DNA of 64,000 nt from Bacillus sp. MRMR6 (GCF_001940785.1 NZ_MSLS01000012.1:59798-123797), one strand, 5' to 3'. Positions 38,343-48,185 are shown, counted from the stretch's first letter. The notes: generated from the letters alone by a model not told the origin. A program made the numbers and translations.

Positions 38343-41002
38343 AATCGATCAAACTATCTGAGTATTTTGCTTATCAAAACAATGCCATGGTCACTTATCG
38401 AATCATCCCTCATATGTCCGTGACCAATAATCAAAATTCGAAAATGTGGAGAGTCCTTCATAAGATGTACGAAATTTACGATAAGATGCCATCCAGAATA
38501 AGTCGAGAGGGGTTCAAATTTACTTATCGGGAGAAGGATCAGATTTGGTTTGACGTCATTTTTAAACAAGATAAAGGAGAAAAACGGGTTGAATTTTATG
38601 TAAGTACGTCTGAAATATGGGCGAAGAAGTTCAGAGAGATCCTCGAGAACTACATGAAAGTGACAGTTGAAGTGGTAGAAACCAAAGCTCTAGAAATCCC
38701 TGATAGTGATAAAACAGTCCTTCAGGAAATACGCCTATTACGACATGACATTTTTTCTCTCAGAGTCAATTCCACCGAACAAACTACACCGATTGCTTCA
38801 ATCCTCACCGCATTAGATGACATATCCATGGACGGCGACTTTGCCAGACTATCAGTTTGTACTGAAACAACGGACCGTAAGAGATGGGCTCAGAATGGTC
38901 ACTGGGCACAGGAAAAGTTAAGTAAGGGGCGAATTCCTGTGAGAGCAAGAATTACCCCTAGTAAGGCACAGAAAGCGTTAAAGAATGGAATCTCGGTTAT
39001 CGCTAATGAAGTATATGACGTTTTAAATGACACCATGAACGCAATCGGCAATACGTTTTTTAAGAGTGATAAAGGCTTTGAAAAGAAGAAAATCGTTGAT
39101 AAGAAAAGTGCATTGATTGATGAGTTAAATAGCAGTAGACCTAGTGCAAAATCATCTGAAAAACTCAATCACCCGGTTTGGAAAACCCGGATCAGAGTAG
39201 CTGCTGTCACGGAAAATAAGCTTCGTGCTGATTTAATTGCAAATACCATCAGTAGCTCTTTCTCGGAAATCGCTGGAGACAACGAGTTAGTTCCTTTTAA
39301 GATACGCTTTAAAAGGCGTAAACGTGAAGTCATTGAGGAATTAAATACGCTGCACTTATCCAAGACAACCAAAGCCGACGGAGATGTTTCTCTGTTATCG
39401 TGTGATGAGATATCAAAGGTAGCTATTCAAATGCCTACCTCAACTATTCAGCAGCGGTATGAAAACGAGCTGGCCGTAAACAAAAAGGTTGAAACGGACA
39501 TTTCCTCTATATTTATACACAAAGAATCAAAAGAGTATGTGGATATCGATGGAATCAAGATTAGTGTAGGTAGCAATAACATTAAAATTAATGATCAGCA
39601 GCCTAAGAAAAAACAAGTAAAAAGCAACAGCATACTTTTCGGGCATTCGGAATTAAAAGGGAAAGAGAATCCAATGGGCATCCCTTTAGGCAACCCTGAG
39701 GAAACGTATAAGGGTTATGTAGCCATGGGTGGGATGGGGAGCGGGAAAGATACCTTTATCCAGAACTTTGTTACGGAGGCGTCTCTCAATCACGATATCA
39801 GTTTTATTGTCATTGACCAGGTGAATAAAGATGGATTGCAAGGCATGGCAAACGGTATCCGTGATACCCTTCCACCAGAAAGACTCATTGATATCGATTT
39901 ATCAGACGAAAACTATTTGCCTCCTCTAGATCTAACAGAGGTAATGGAAAAGATAGGCCGAAAAGGTGCGGACCGTTTCGCCAATGAACTCATCGACTTT
40001 TTCGGAGATGTGGAGTCAATGGGGCAGAGCCGTAAAATCTTAAGAGCCTTTGCCCAGGCGTCCAACGGCAGCCTTTATAACATCAAACTCTTACTAGAGG
40101 ACGAAGGTTTCCGGGAAGAGACGGCTAAAAGATTACGTCTTGAAGGTAAGCCGAGAATAGCAGAGGAAATCGAGAAGTACTTAAGCGTGTATGAATTGCA
40201 TGAAAAGAAAAACAGTAAAGGGGAAATCACCTCATCCGAGATGAAATGTACAAAGGATGGGCAAAAGGCGCTGGACGGGAAAGCAAGTGCGATTCTGAAC
40301 CGACTAGATGAGTTTATGGGCGACTCTACACTATTCGAGATATTTGCCCAGCCTCCTAAGAAAGAAATGAATTTGGAACAATGGATGAAAGAGGGGAAGG
40401 TTATTATCTTCCGAGTACCTGACCGTATCCTGTCAACGGTAGCCGTTCGTACATTAGTCCACTGGATCACGCTAAAAGTCTTAATGACTCGTATGCTTAT
40501 GACCGTAGAAGACCAGGGCAATGGAGCGTTTATCGTCTTCAACGAGCCTCAGACCTACCTGTCTGAAAATGCGGGATTAGCTAAGTTATTATCAAGAATC
40601 GCTGTCCAGGGTAGGAAGGAGAGACTAGGATCCATATTTGCCTGTCATCACATGGGGCAGTTAAAAGAGATATCCGAGGACTTGATCGGGGGCGGAGTAA
40701 ATTGGTTGCTGTTTAAAAATGATAACGAAAAAACCTTCTCGAAATTAGAATCTCAGCTACACCCTATTACGATAGATGAAGCTTTAAACATTCCAAACAC
40801 AAAGACGACCAGGCACGCCATCTGCATCTTAAATTTTGGCGGAGAACGCAAGCCAGCCTTTATGGTCAGGACGCTTAAGCCGTCTTATGAGAGATATAAA
40901 CCTTATGACAATTCATTCCTTACTAAGCGGCATTCGAGGATGTTTGGAAGGCACTTTGAAGAGATTGAGGCTTTGCTTGAAAGAGCAATAGTTGGTTCAT
41001 AG
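38321..41002 (+). CDS. Large HerA/VirD4/VirB4-like conjugation ATPase
   Basis: 893 residues. The N-terminal 420 residues form a domain of unknown family. The motor begins at AMGGMGSGKDTFIQNF (Walker A, around residue 469), followed by FIVIDQVNKDG (Walker B region) and GNGAFIVFNEPQTYLSENAGLAKLLSRIAVQGRKERLGSIFACHHMGQL, the conserved segment of FtsK/HerA-type transfer ATPases with glutamine-rich sensor motifs. It would pump DNA or protein across the membrane. The TcpA/FtsK domain of conjugative plasmids is an alternative match. ATG 38321 behind TAGGAGTGG is chosen; overlaps the M23 gene by 22 bases. Confidence 0.7.
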   Translation: MDYLRKIKSIKLSEYFAYQNNAMVTYRIIPHMSVTNNQNSKMWRVLHKMYEIYDKMPSRISREGFKFTYREKDQIWFDVIFKQDKGEKRVEFYVSTSEIWAKKFREILENYMKVTVEVVETKALEIPDSDKTVLQEIRLLRHDIFSLRVNSTEQTTPIASILTALDDISMDGDFARLSVCTETTDRKRWAQNGHWAQEKLSKGRIPVRARITPSKAQKALKNGISVIANEVYDVLNDTMNAIGNTFFKSDKGFEKKKIVDKKSALIDELNSSRPSAKSSEKLNHPVWKTRIRVAAVTENKLRADLIANTISSSFSEIAGDNELVPFKIRFKRRKREVIEELNTLHLSKTTKADGDVSLLSCDEISKVAIQMPTSTIQQRYENELAVNKKVETDISSIFIHKESKEYVDIDGIKISVGSNNIKINDQQPKKKQVKSNSILFGHSELKGKENPMGIPLGNPEETYKGYVAMGGMGSGKDTFIQNFVTEASLNHDISFIVIDQVNKDGLQGMANGIRDTLPPERLIDIDLSDENYLPPLDLTEVMEKIGRKGADRFANELIDFFGDVESMGQSRKILRAFAQASNGSLYNIKLLLEDEGFREETAKRLRLEGKPRIAEEIEKYLSVYELHEKKNSKGEITSSEMKCTKDGQKALDGKASAILNRLDEFMGDSTLFEIFAQPPKKEMNLEQWMKEGKVIIFRVPDRILSTVAVRTLVHWITLKVLMTRMLMTVEDQGNGAFIVFNEPQTYLSENAGLAKLLSRIAVQGRKERLGSIFACHHMGQLKEISEDLIGGGVNWLLFKNDNEKTFSKLESQLHPITIDEALNIPNTKTTRHAICILNFGGERKPAFMVRTLKPSYERYKPYDNSFLTKRHSRMFGRHFEEIEALLERAIVGS

Positions 41003-41048
41003 TCGCACAGACTATGAACCTTTTCTGGTAAGAAGGGAGAGATGCACA

Positions 41049-41207
41049 ATGCGTCCAGTTGTCATTGAAATGAGAAAAGGTAAGCCGGTTGTGATCAGTT
41101 GCCCTAAGAAGGTTCAGTTGATTATTAGAGAACCTAAAAAGAAATCTTTCAAGAAGGAGCTCAAGACCCTGGTATACCATATTAAAACGATTTTGGGTGT
41201 CCAATAG
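41049..41207 (+). CDS. Small basic protein ending the prophage (52 aa)
   Basis: ATG behind AGAAGGGAGAG. MRPVVIEMRKGKPVVISCPK then QLIIREPKKKSFKKELKT: beta hairpin with a basic tail. Last rightward gene before a strong terminator, so it ends the module. Function unknown. Confidence 0.5.
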   Translation: MRPVVIEMRKGKPVVISCPKKVQLIIREPKKKSFKKELKTLVYHIKTILGVQ

Positions 41208-41222
41208 GACACTTTTTTTCTT
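41197..41222 (+). terminator. Intrinsic terminator at the prophage right end
   Basis: GTGTCC and GGACAC pair around AATA, overlapping the stop of the small gene, followed by T7CTTT. Confidence 0.85.
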
Positions 41223-41339
41223 TGTTTAGTCCAGAATAATCTGCCCACACAAATGCCCCCATCTTGCCCACATGGAGTTATAAAACAATACAAAGATATG
41301 AAAATATAAAATAAAAAAGACCCTATACCCTAGTAATTT

Positions 41340-41472
41340 AGAAACGTTATATAATATAGAAGGAACAGGGTATATAATCCGTACAGTGGTACACCCTTGG
41401 GAAAGAGAGCAGTACCTGAGCATGTATTAATTTATAAAAATTCCTTGCCGCAAAAAAGCGGCAAGGAATTTT
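41340..41472 (+). ncRNA. Candidate small transcript between prophage and host
   Basis: TATAAT occurs at about 41350 and 41374, and a perfect 13-15 bp hairpin (AATTCCTTGCCGC with GCGGCAAGGAATT) with T-run lies at 41437-41475. No reading frame with a good start fits between. The layout suggests a rightward RNA of about 100 bases. It could also be the remnant end of a deleted gene. Confidence 0.35.
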
Positions 41473-41475
41473 TTG
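41437..41475 (+). terminator. Strong hairpin terminator
   Basis: AAAATTCCTTGCCGC and GCGGCAAGGAATTTT form a near-perfect stem around AAAAAA, followed by TTTTG on the plus strand. Confidence 0.85.
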
Positions 41476-41476
41476 T

Positions 41477-41529
41477 TTATCCCGCATTAACGGGTAGTAA
41501 GACCACGCCTGATGGAAGGTTCACTTTAT
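41477..41529. repeat. Short copy of host intergenic repeat A
   Basis: TTATCCCGCATTAACGGGTAG plus TAAGACC, then CTGATGGAAGGTTCACTTTAT. Both ends match the longer copy at 54203-54359, whereas the middle is missing. It abuts the stop of the leftward gene at 41530. Confidence 0.7.
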
Positions 41530-41823
41530 CTATAGTTTCCAATTTGGAAAGTGTTCTTCCTTTTGTTTTTGATACTCGGTCATTCTAGAGTAAGAGTTGC
41601 CAATGGCTGCCACAATTCCTCCTTGAGAACCGTTTGTTTCTACTTGATCGGTCAATTCTTGGAGTTTCAAATTTGCAAACATTTTTGCCGTTTTAGACAA
41701 ACTTTCAATGGTGTCCATTAATTCTGGATGGTCCTGATAATGGCTTTTGGCAACAAAGGAAATCGTATCAAGCTTATTTCTAATCAATTTCAGCGTCTCG
41801 ATATCAAAAGCTTCAATTTTCAT
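41530..41823 (-). CDS. Hypothetical host protein (97 aa)
   Basis: MKIEAFDIETLKLIRNKLDTISFVAKSHYQDHPELMDTIESLSKTAKMFANLKLQELTDQ: a helical protein of unknown family. ATG 41823 behind AGGAGAGGAAAC is preferred over starts further upstream. It reads leftward after lexA with its own gap. First clearly host gene right of the prophage. Confidence 0.65.
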   Translation of the reverse strand: MKIEAFDIETLKLIRNKLDTISFVAKSHYQDHPELMDTIESLSKTAKMFANLKLQELTDQVETNGSQGGIVAAIGNSYSRMTEYQKQKEEHFPNWKL

Positions 41824-41934
41824 AAGTTTCCTCTCCTTATACTCAGTATATGGAGATAAAGGGGAAATAGGTACGAAAGTGAAAAATGATTTGTTGGGTA
41901 TGTTAATACGGTTATGAACACTGCACAAATAAAA

Positions 41935-41962
41935 AAACTAGCAGCCATGTGCTAGTTTTTTG
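41935..41962. terminator. lexA terminator (bidirectional)
   Basis: AAAACTAGCA and TGCTAGTTTT pair around GCCATG, with A-run before and T-run after. Confidence 0.85.
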
Positions 41963-41964
41963 GA

Positions 41965-42588
41965 TTAATGGATATGACGATAAACTCCGATTACTTTACC
42001 TAAAATTGAAACGTTCTTTAAAATAATCGGTTCCATTGTGGAATTTTCAGGCTGTAAGCGAATGTAATCTTTCTCTTTGAAAAATCTCTTACAGGTTGCT
42101 TCGTCTTCCTCGGTCATGGCAACTACAATATCACCATTGTTAGCAGTTTGCTGTTGCTTCACAATCACATAATCCCCGTCAAGGATACCTGCTTCTATCA
42201 TACTCTCACCCATGATTTCTAGCATAAATACTTGTTCGTCAGCGGGTGCTAATCTCTCAGGAAGCGGAAAATACTCCTCAACATTTTCAATAGCAGTTAT
42301 AGGCATTCCAGCTGTTACCTTACCAACAACCGGAACATTGATAACATTATTTCTAGGGATGTGTATGTGCTCATCCATTTCTAGTATTTCAATTGCTCTT
42401 GGTTTGGTTGGATCTCGCCTGATAAGTCCTTTGCTCTCTAATCTAGCTAAATGTCCATGTACTGTGGAACTAGATGCTAGTCCAACTGCTTCACCAATTT
42501 CCCTAACAGATGGCGGATATCCTTTTTTCTTAACTTCCCCCTTGATGAAGTCGAGAATATCCTGTTGCCGCTTTGATATCTTTGTCAT
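41965..42588 (-). CDS. lexA: LexA, SOS repressor
   Basis: 207 residues. N-terminal winged helix (1-70: [54 protein letters not shown]), cleavage site Ala93-Gly94 in VTAGMP, and catalytic Ser129 (MGESM) and Lys167 (CKRFF) of the self-cleaving peptidase. It represses SOS genes until RecA promotes cleavage. Divergent from yneA with three LexA-box-like sites between. The minus-strand promoter shows TTGTAT and TATAAT with 17-base spacing. Confidence 0.97.
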   Translation of the reverse strand: MTKISKRQQDILDFIKGEVKKKGYPPSVREIGEAVGLASSSTVHGHLARLESKGLIRRDPTKPRAIEILEMDEHIHIPRNNVINVPVVGKVTAGMPITAIENVEEYFPLPERLAPADEQVFMLEIMGESMIEAGILDGDYVIVKQQQTANNGDIVVAMTEEDEATCKRFFKEKDYIRLQPENSTMEPIILKNVSILGKVIGVYRHIH

Positions 42589-42649
42589 ATAGATACACCT
42601 CGCACTATTTATGTATTGTCTTCATTATATCATGGCTATTAAAGATATA

Positions 42650-42730
42650 CAAACATAAGTTCGAGAAAACGGTTGACAACAAACGAATGTTCGGATTATA
42701 ATAAAATTAAATAAGGCGAACATATATTCT
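42650..42730. promoter_or_regulatory. lexA-yneA intergenic SOS boxes and promoters
   Basis: Three sites resembling the Bacillus SOS box CGAAC-N4-GTTCG: CAAACATAAGTTCG at 42650-42663 (over the lexA -35), CAAACGAATGTTCG at 42680-42693 (between the yneA -35 TTGACA at 42673 and -10 TATAAT at 42697), and CGAACATATATTCT at 42717-42730. LexA should repress both directions. Confidence 0.8.
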
Positions 42731-42748
42731 GGTGAGGGGATTTTAATA

Positions 42749-43069
42749 ATGAAAAACCTTTTGAATCAATACTCTTATGCTATTTTTCTAATAATCTTAA
42801 GTTGCTCTCTAGCATTTCTTTTATCTTTACGAGGTAACGCTGTTGAAGACAACAAATACCTTTCGGTTACTATATCTGAAGGGGACTCTCTTTGGAAAAT
42901 CTCTAGTGAATATGCTAATCAGCACTCTTTATCAAACAAGGAATTTGTCAGCTGGGTAAAAAAACATAATAATATTAGGGATATCATTTTGCCTGGTGAA
43001 GTCATCATCATTCCCGTTAACCATGAAGTCTTGTCTTCAAATGAGTTTGCAAGTGCAGCTGGGGAATAG
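42749..43069 (+). CDS. yneA: YneA, SOS cell division inhibitor
   Basis: 106 residues. One N-terminal membrane helix (YSYAIFLIILSCSLAFLLSL) and a LysM domain (LSVTISEGDSLWKISSEYANQHS...IILPGEVIIIPV) place it as YneA, which delays septum formation during DNA damage. First gene of yneA-yneB-ynzC, directly under the LexA boxes. TGAGGGGA precedes ATG. Confidence 0.95.
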   Translation: MKNLLNQYSYAIFLIILSCSLAFLLSLRGNAVEDNKYLSVTISEGDSLWKISSEYANQHSLSNKEFVSWVKKHNNIRDIILPGEVIIIPVNHEVLSSNEFASAAGE

Positions 43070-43727
<658 letters not shown>

Positions 43728-43729
<2 letters not shown>

Positions 43730-43759
43730 ACCATTTGCCTTGTCAGATGGTCTTTTTTT
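43728..43759 (+). terminator. Terminator after yneB
   Basis: GACCAT and ATGGTC pair around a 13-base loop, followed by T8. Confidence 0.8.
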
Positions 43760-43813
43760 TAGTAGAATCATTCCTTATTAGAATGTTTAATACGTGAAAG
43801 GAGCTTTTTATAG

Positions 43814-44044
43814 ATGCTCTCAAATGAAAAAATGGCAAGAATCAATGAATTAGCTAGAAAAGCAAAGACGTCTGGATTAACTGAAACGGAAGCAAAAGAA
43901 CAATCAAGTTTAAGAAGTGAGTACTTAGCTACCTTCCGCAGTGCGATGTTAGATACATTAACCAATACAAAAATTATTGATCCAGAAGGAAACGACGTAA
44001 CGCCTGCCAAAATTACAGAAAGAAAGAAAAATAACCTTCACTAA
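43814..44044 (+). CDS. ynzC: YnzC, DUF896 protein
   Basis: 76 residues: [63 protein letters not shown] is the DUF896 family (two-helix hairpin). Third gene of the SOS-induced yneA cluster in B. subtilis. GTGAAAGGAG precedes ATG. Confidence 0.95.
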   Translation: MLSNEKMARINELARKAKTSGLTETEAKEQSSLRSEYLATFRSAMLDTLTNTKIIDPEGNDVTPAKITERKKNNLH

Positions 44045-44073
44045 GGAAAACATCAATTGTTTTCCTTTTTTAC
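44043..44073 (+). terminator. ynzC terminator
   Basis: GGAAAACA and TTGTTTTCC pair, followed by T6. Confidence 0.8.
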
Positions 44074-44103
44074 ATGGCATAGTAAAGGAATGGTGATTTT
44101 TTT

Positions 44104-44690
44104 AAAATCTGCGCGACTCCTCGTAAATGCTACGCATCTACGCATTTACGCATTTCCTTTGTGCGCTGTTCATTTGGAGAAGGTTGCTCAACGTCAACGT
44201 CCTGGGGGATAACGAAGCTGGTGAGATCCCATAGGGGGAACGGAGGGCACTGAACAAGTGCCAGCTTACCTCTCCCGAAGACGCGGGACAAAGTTTACCA
44301 AAACAAGTGCCAGATTGTCTCTCCCGAGCAAGTCGCGGTACAAAGTCTACTGAAACAAGTGCCAGATTGTCTCTCCCAAGCAAGTTGCGGGACACAGTCT
44401 ACTGAAACAAGTGCCAGAATGTCTCTCCCGAGCAAGTCACGGGACAAAGTCCACTGAAACAAGTTCCAGAATGTCTCACCTGAGGAAGTTGCGGGACAAA
44501 GTCCACTGAAACAAGTGCTAGAATGTCTCACCTGAGGAAGTTGCGGGACAAAGTAAAGTGCCAGATTGTCTCCAATCAGCACCCAAGTTCATAACAGCCT
44601 AAATTTTAGCACTTTTTCAGTGGCCTCAAGGAACGACCGAGAAGGCTCGCCGGTGAGCCCGCAGAAAGGGAGCAAGCAGACTTCACAAAA
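44104..44690. repeat. Split copy of intergenic repeat B holding the tandem array
   Basis: 44104-44128 (AAATCTGCGCGACTCCTCG) resembles the left end, and 44625-44682 (GGAACGACCGAGAAGGCTCG ... GAAAGGGAGCAAGCAGACTT) the right end of the repeat found intact at 51757-51879. A tandem array sits in the middle. No gene lies between ynzC and tkt apart from the array region. Confidence 0.55.
44251..44573. repeat. 52-bp tandem repeat array, about 6 copies
   Basis: Units starting near 44251, 44300, 44352, 44404, 44456 and 44508 with period 52, consensus GAAACAAGTGCCAGAATGTC plus TCTCCCGAGCAAGT and GCGGGACAAAGTCCACT. Copies differ at several positions. The spacer-free structure and long unit rule out CRISPR. 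Confidence 0.9.
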
Positions 44691-44862
44691 AATCTACACT
44701 TAACACAATTAAACAGTTTTTACATAAAGCCTCATGTCTGTGGCAAAATAAAGAACAAAATGAGTTTTATTCTCCATTTTGATGTTATTTGTTGAATTAC
44801 CAACAAGAGAACTATATTATTAAATTTGTTATTATCCTATTGAATCGGGAGTGATTTTGTAC

Positions 44863-46869
44863 ATGTTTGATACTATTGATGCATTGGCCGTAACGTCTAT
44901 TCGTACACTTTCCATTGATGCCATTGAAAAAGCCAATTCTGGACATCCTGGGATGCCAATGGGCGCGGCACCAATGACTTATACACTATGGACTCGTTAC
45001 ATGAACCATAACCCTAAAAATCCACATTGGTTTAACCGTGACCGTTTTGTTTTATCAGCAGGACATGGTTCGGCACTATTGTATAGCATGCTGCACCTAT
45101 CTGGTTACAACTTAACGATGGATGACTTAAAGCAATTCCGTCAATGGGGAAGTAAAACTCCAGGACATCCTGAGTATGGCCATACAGAAGGCGTTGAAGC
45201 AACAACGGGTCCACTTGGACAAGGGATTGCGATGGCAGTTGGAATGGCAATGGCAGAACGCCATGTAGCGAGTGTCTACAATAAAGATAATTATGAACTT
45301 GTGAACCATTTTACATACAGTATGTGTGGTGACGGTGACTTAATGGAAGGTGTGTCTGCTGAAGCAGCATCGCTGGCAGGACATTTGAAATTAGGCCGGT
45401 TAGTCGTCCTATATGATTCAAATGATATTTCACTTGATGGTGATTTAGATAAATCATTCTCTGAAAGTGTCAAGGAACGTTTCCAATCCTATGGCTGGCA
45501 GTATATCCGTGTTGAAGATGGCAACAACCTTGAAGAAATTTCTAATGCTTTAGAAGAAGCAAGAGGGGACCTTGATCACCCAACCATGATTGAAGTAAGA
45601 ACGGTCATTGGTTATGGATCACCAAACCGTGCTGGAACTTCAGGGGTACACGGTTCACCGCTTGGGGCAGATGAGTTAAAGCTGACGAAGGAAGCGTATA
45701 AGTGGACTTTCGATGAAGACTTCCATGTACCGCAAGAGGTATACGAACACTTCCAAAAACTCATTGTTGAAAATGGTGAGAAAAAGGAAAAGGAATGGAA
45801 CGAAACCTTTGCTCAATATAAGAAAGACTATCCTGAGCTTGGTGCTCAGCTAGAAGAAGCATTAAATCATAAACTTCCTGAAGGCTGGGACAAAGATATT
45901 CCTGTATACAGTGAAGGGAAAAGCCTTGCGAGCCGTGCATCTTCTGGTGAAGCGTTAAACAGTATCGCACAGAACCTGCCAATCCTAATCGGTGGATCTG
46001 CAGACTTAGCAGGCTCAAATAAGACCATGATTAAAGGATCTGGCGACTATATGCCTGGTGCCTATGAAGGCCGTAATATCTGGTTTGGTGTCCGTGAGTT
46101 TGCAATGGGCGCAGCGATGAACGGTATTGCACTACACGGCGGGGTAAAAGTATTTGGTGGTACATTCTTTGTATTCTCAGATTACCTTCGTCCGGCAATT
46201 CGTTTAGCGGCATTGATGGGACTACCTGTCACATACGTATTCACCCACGATAGTATTGCGGTTGGGGAAGACGGCCCGACACATGAACCGGTTGAACAGC
46301 TTGCAGCATTGCGCGCAATGCCAGGTCTTTCTATCATTCGTCCTGCAGACGGTAATGAAACCTCAGCTGCCTGGAAGCTTGCAATCGAGTCAACGAACAA
46401 GCCAACTGCGTTAGTGTTAACTCGTCAAGACCTACCAACTATCAAAGATACTGATAAGAACGCGTATGAAGGTGTTTCAAAAGGTGCTTATGTCATTTCA
46501 CCTGCTGACAAAGAAACTCCAGATGCACTTTTACTGGCAACAGGTTCTGAAGTAGGCCTTGCGGTTGAAGCACAAAAAGCATTAGCGGGCGATGGGATTC
46601 ATGCATCAGTTGTGAGCATGCCTTCTTGGGATCGCTTTGAGCAGCAATCACAGGAATACAAAGATTCTGTCTTACCGAAGAGTGTGAAAAAGCGTCTAGG
46701 CCTTGAAGTGGGTTCTTCATTAGGCTGGCACAAGTATACAGGTGATGAAGGTGATGTATTAGCCATTGATACATTCGGAGCATCAGCACCTGGTGAAAAA
46801 ATAATGGAGGAATATGGATTCAGCGTAAACAACGTTGTCGCTCGTGTGAAAGCATTATTGCAAAAATAA
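44863..46869 (+). CDS. tkt: Transketolase
   Basis: 668 residues. [13 protein letters not shown] and the thiamine-diphosphate motif [19 protein letters not shown], then the pyrimidine-binding region [17 protein letters not shown] and [16 protein letters not shown], as in transketolases that move two-carbon units in the pentose phosphate pathway. Located between ynzC and sirA as in Bacillus. GGGAGTG at 44847 suits ATG 44863. Confidence 0.97.
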   Translation: MFDTIDALAVTSIRTLSIDAIEKANSGHPGMPMGAAPMTYTLWTRYMNHNPKNPHWFNRDRFVLSAGHGSALLYSMLHLSGYNLTMDDLKQFRQWGSKTPGHPEYGHTEGVEATTGPLGQGIAMAVGMAMAERHVASVYNKDNYELVNHFTYSMCGDGDLMEGVSAEAASLAGHLKLGRLVVLYDSNDISLDGDLDKSFSESVKERFQSYGWQYIRVEDGNNLEEISNALEEARGDLDHPTMIEVRTVIGYGSPNRAGTSGVHGSPLGADELKLTKEAYKWTFDEDFHVPQEVYEHFQKLIVENGEKKEKEWNETFAQYKKDYPELGAQLEEALNHKLPEGWDKDIPVYSEGKSLASRASSGEALNSIAQNLPILIGGSADLAGSNKTMIKGSGDYMPGAYEGRNIWFGVREFAMGAAMNGIALHGGVKVFGGTFFVFSDYLRPAIRLAALMGLPVTYVFTHDSIAVGEDGPTHEPVEQLAALRAMPGLSIIRPADGNETSAAWKLAIESTNKPTALVLTRQDLPTIKDTDKNAYEGVSKGAYVISPADKETPDALLLATGSEVGLAVEAQKALAGDGIHASVVSMPSWDRFEQQSQEYKDSVLPKSVKKRLGLEVGSSLGWHKYTGDEGDVLAIDTFGASAPGEKIMEEYGFSVNNVVARVKALLQK

Positions 46870-46872
46870 AAA

Positions 46873-46950
46873 CCGTCCTTATGGTGAGAACGGTTTTATA
46901 ATGAGAAATGACTATCTAATGTTTAATCATTGGGTAGTCATTTTTTATTT
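46873..46950 (+). terminator. tkt terminators (two hairpins)
   Basis: AAAACCGT/ACGGTTTT at 46870-46898 and ATGACTA/TAGTCAT at 46906-46943 followed by T6ATTT. The second is the stronger terminator. Confidence 0.7.
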
Positions 46951-47180
46951 GGAATTAAGTAATGCACTTGTTGTTTTTGTCTTAAAAGCGAAGCGTAGAG
47001 CTCGAACGATTCCCTTGTCAAAGACTTTACTGCCTTGAAGGAATCGTTCCATCCCCAAAAATATCACAATCCAATAATAATGAATAATAGTCAAAATTGA
47101 ACGTTCAATGAATGTCCACGAACCTGAGTGACAATGCCTTTATTTGTAAGATATAATTAAATTTGTAAGAATCTTATGAA

Positions 47181-47246
47181 TTCGACAATAAAAGTGAAAG
47201 TTTTTGCCACCGTAAGACAAAAGATTTAATAGTATTTCCTTATAAT
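47181..47246 (+). promoter_or_regulatory. sirA promoter region with Spo0A-box-like sites
   Basis: TTCGACA at 47181-47187 (inverse of TGTCGAA) and TAAGACAAAA at 47213-47222 (inverse of TTTTGTCTTA) resemble Spo0A boxes, and TATAAT lies at 47241-47246. In B. subtilis sirA is activated by Spo0A. The region 46951-47180 has no gene. Confidence 0.5.
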
Positions 47247-47280
47247 GATTAAAAGGGTAATCAACGAAGGGGAGATTTTG

Positions 47281-47721
47281 GTGAGAAAATATCAACTTTA
47301 TTTAATAGAAGATGAATTTGCCTCTCATTACTTCGGAAGAGAACGGATGTTTTTTCATCTTTTTCAGGAACATGACAAAGCAGACGGCGAACTTAAATTT
47401 ATTACCAAAAAACAAATTTCCTATATAACGAAAACGGTAGAGGTTTTAAAAATACATCAACTCATTCAAAAACAGCTAGGGAAGAAAAAGGAATTTCGTG
47501 CAGAACGAGGTACCTATTCATTTGAATTAAGTGGAAAACTAAGTAGGGCAAATTTACAAGTGTTCCAAGATTTAATTACAGTAGAAGCATCCGGTAGCTA
47601 TGAAGCGGAAACAGTCTTTTTTGAAGTGTTAAGAAAGTGTGAATCTTCCTTTTTAGCGCTGGATATGGACCATAAACGTTTCGGATGGTTAAAGCCAATA
47701 AAAGAAAGAAAATATGTTTAG
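47281..47721 (+). CDS. sirA: SirA, sporulation inhibitor of replication
   Basis: 146 residues: MRKYQLYLIEDEFASHYFGRERMFFHLFQEHD... matches SirA (YneE), which binds DnaA domain I and blocks new rounds of replication at sporulation. GTG 47281 behind AAGGGGAG is chosen; upstream starts lack a site. Place between tkt and yneF is conserved. Confidence 0.93.
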   Translation: MRKYQLYLIEDEFASHYFGRERMFFHLFQEHDKADGELKFITKKQISYITKTVEVLKIHQLIQKQLGKKKEFRAERGTYSFELSGKLSRANLQVFQDLITVEASGSYEAETVFFEVLRKCESSFLALDMDHKRFGWLKPIKERKYV

Positions 47722-47796
47722 ACAGCGAAAGTGATATTGAATATTCCCGTTTAATTTAGTACACTGTATGATAGACAACATGAAGGAGGAAGTTTA

Positions 47797-48018
47797 ATGG
47801 GTACAGGTTTATGGATTCTAGTTGTTGTACTAGCGTTAGTAGCTGGTGTAGCTCTAGGATTTTTCATTGCTCGCAGATATATGATGAGCTATTTAAAGAA
47901 AAATCCGCCAATTAATGAACAAATGTTAAAAATGATGATGATGCAAATGGGTATGAAGCCTTCTCAAAAGAAGATCAACCAAATGATGTCAGCAATGAAT
48001 AAACAGCAAGGCAAATAA
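47797..48018 (+). CDS. yneF: YneF, UPF0154 membrane protein
   Basis: 73 residues: [63 protein letters not shown] is the UPF0154 family: one N-terminal membrane helix with GFFIARRY and the conserved KNPPIN segment. AAGGAGGAA precedes ATG. Confidence 0.95.
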   Translation: MGTGLWILVVVLALVAGVALGFFIARRYMMSYLKKNPPINEQMLKMMMMQMGMKPSQKKINQMMSAMNKQQGK

Positions 48019-48025
48019 TATCGGA

Positions 48026-48058
48026 CAAGCACTCATACTAATGGGTGCTTTTTTATTG
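48026..48058 (+). terminator. yneF terminator
   Basis: AAGCACTCAT and ATGGGTGCTT pair, followed by TTTTATT. Confidence 0.85.
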
Positions 48059-48113
48059 TCTCAACACATATTTATAATCTTTATTATTTTGGGAATTTTT
48101 GATAAAATTAATC

Positions 48114-48159
48114 GTTAGTAAATCGAAATGATTTTTCTAAAATAATAATCATTACTAAA
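48114..48159. promoter_or_regulatory. Interrupted inverted repeat before the ABC genes
   Basis: TTAGTAAATCG...AATGATT (48115-48133) is mirrored by AATCATTACTAA (48147-48158). It lies 27 bases ahead of the first ABC gene, a suitable place for an operator. Confidence 0.35.
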
Positions 48160-48185
48160 CAGAATGGCACGTCGGGGGAGTTATC

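Noticed and set aside
44251..44573. CRISPR array
   Set aside because: The 52-bp units follow each other without unique spacers and differ internally; no cas genes are near.
44138..44582. Reverse frames inside the tandem array
   Set aside because: The repeating peptide comes from the tandem DNA unit read in an open frame; no ribosome binding site or start.
48114..48159. Fur box upstream of the ABC genes
   Set aside because: AATAATAATCATT recalls a Fur box but the 19-base palindrome is not met and the exporter pair is not an iron system.
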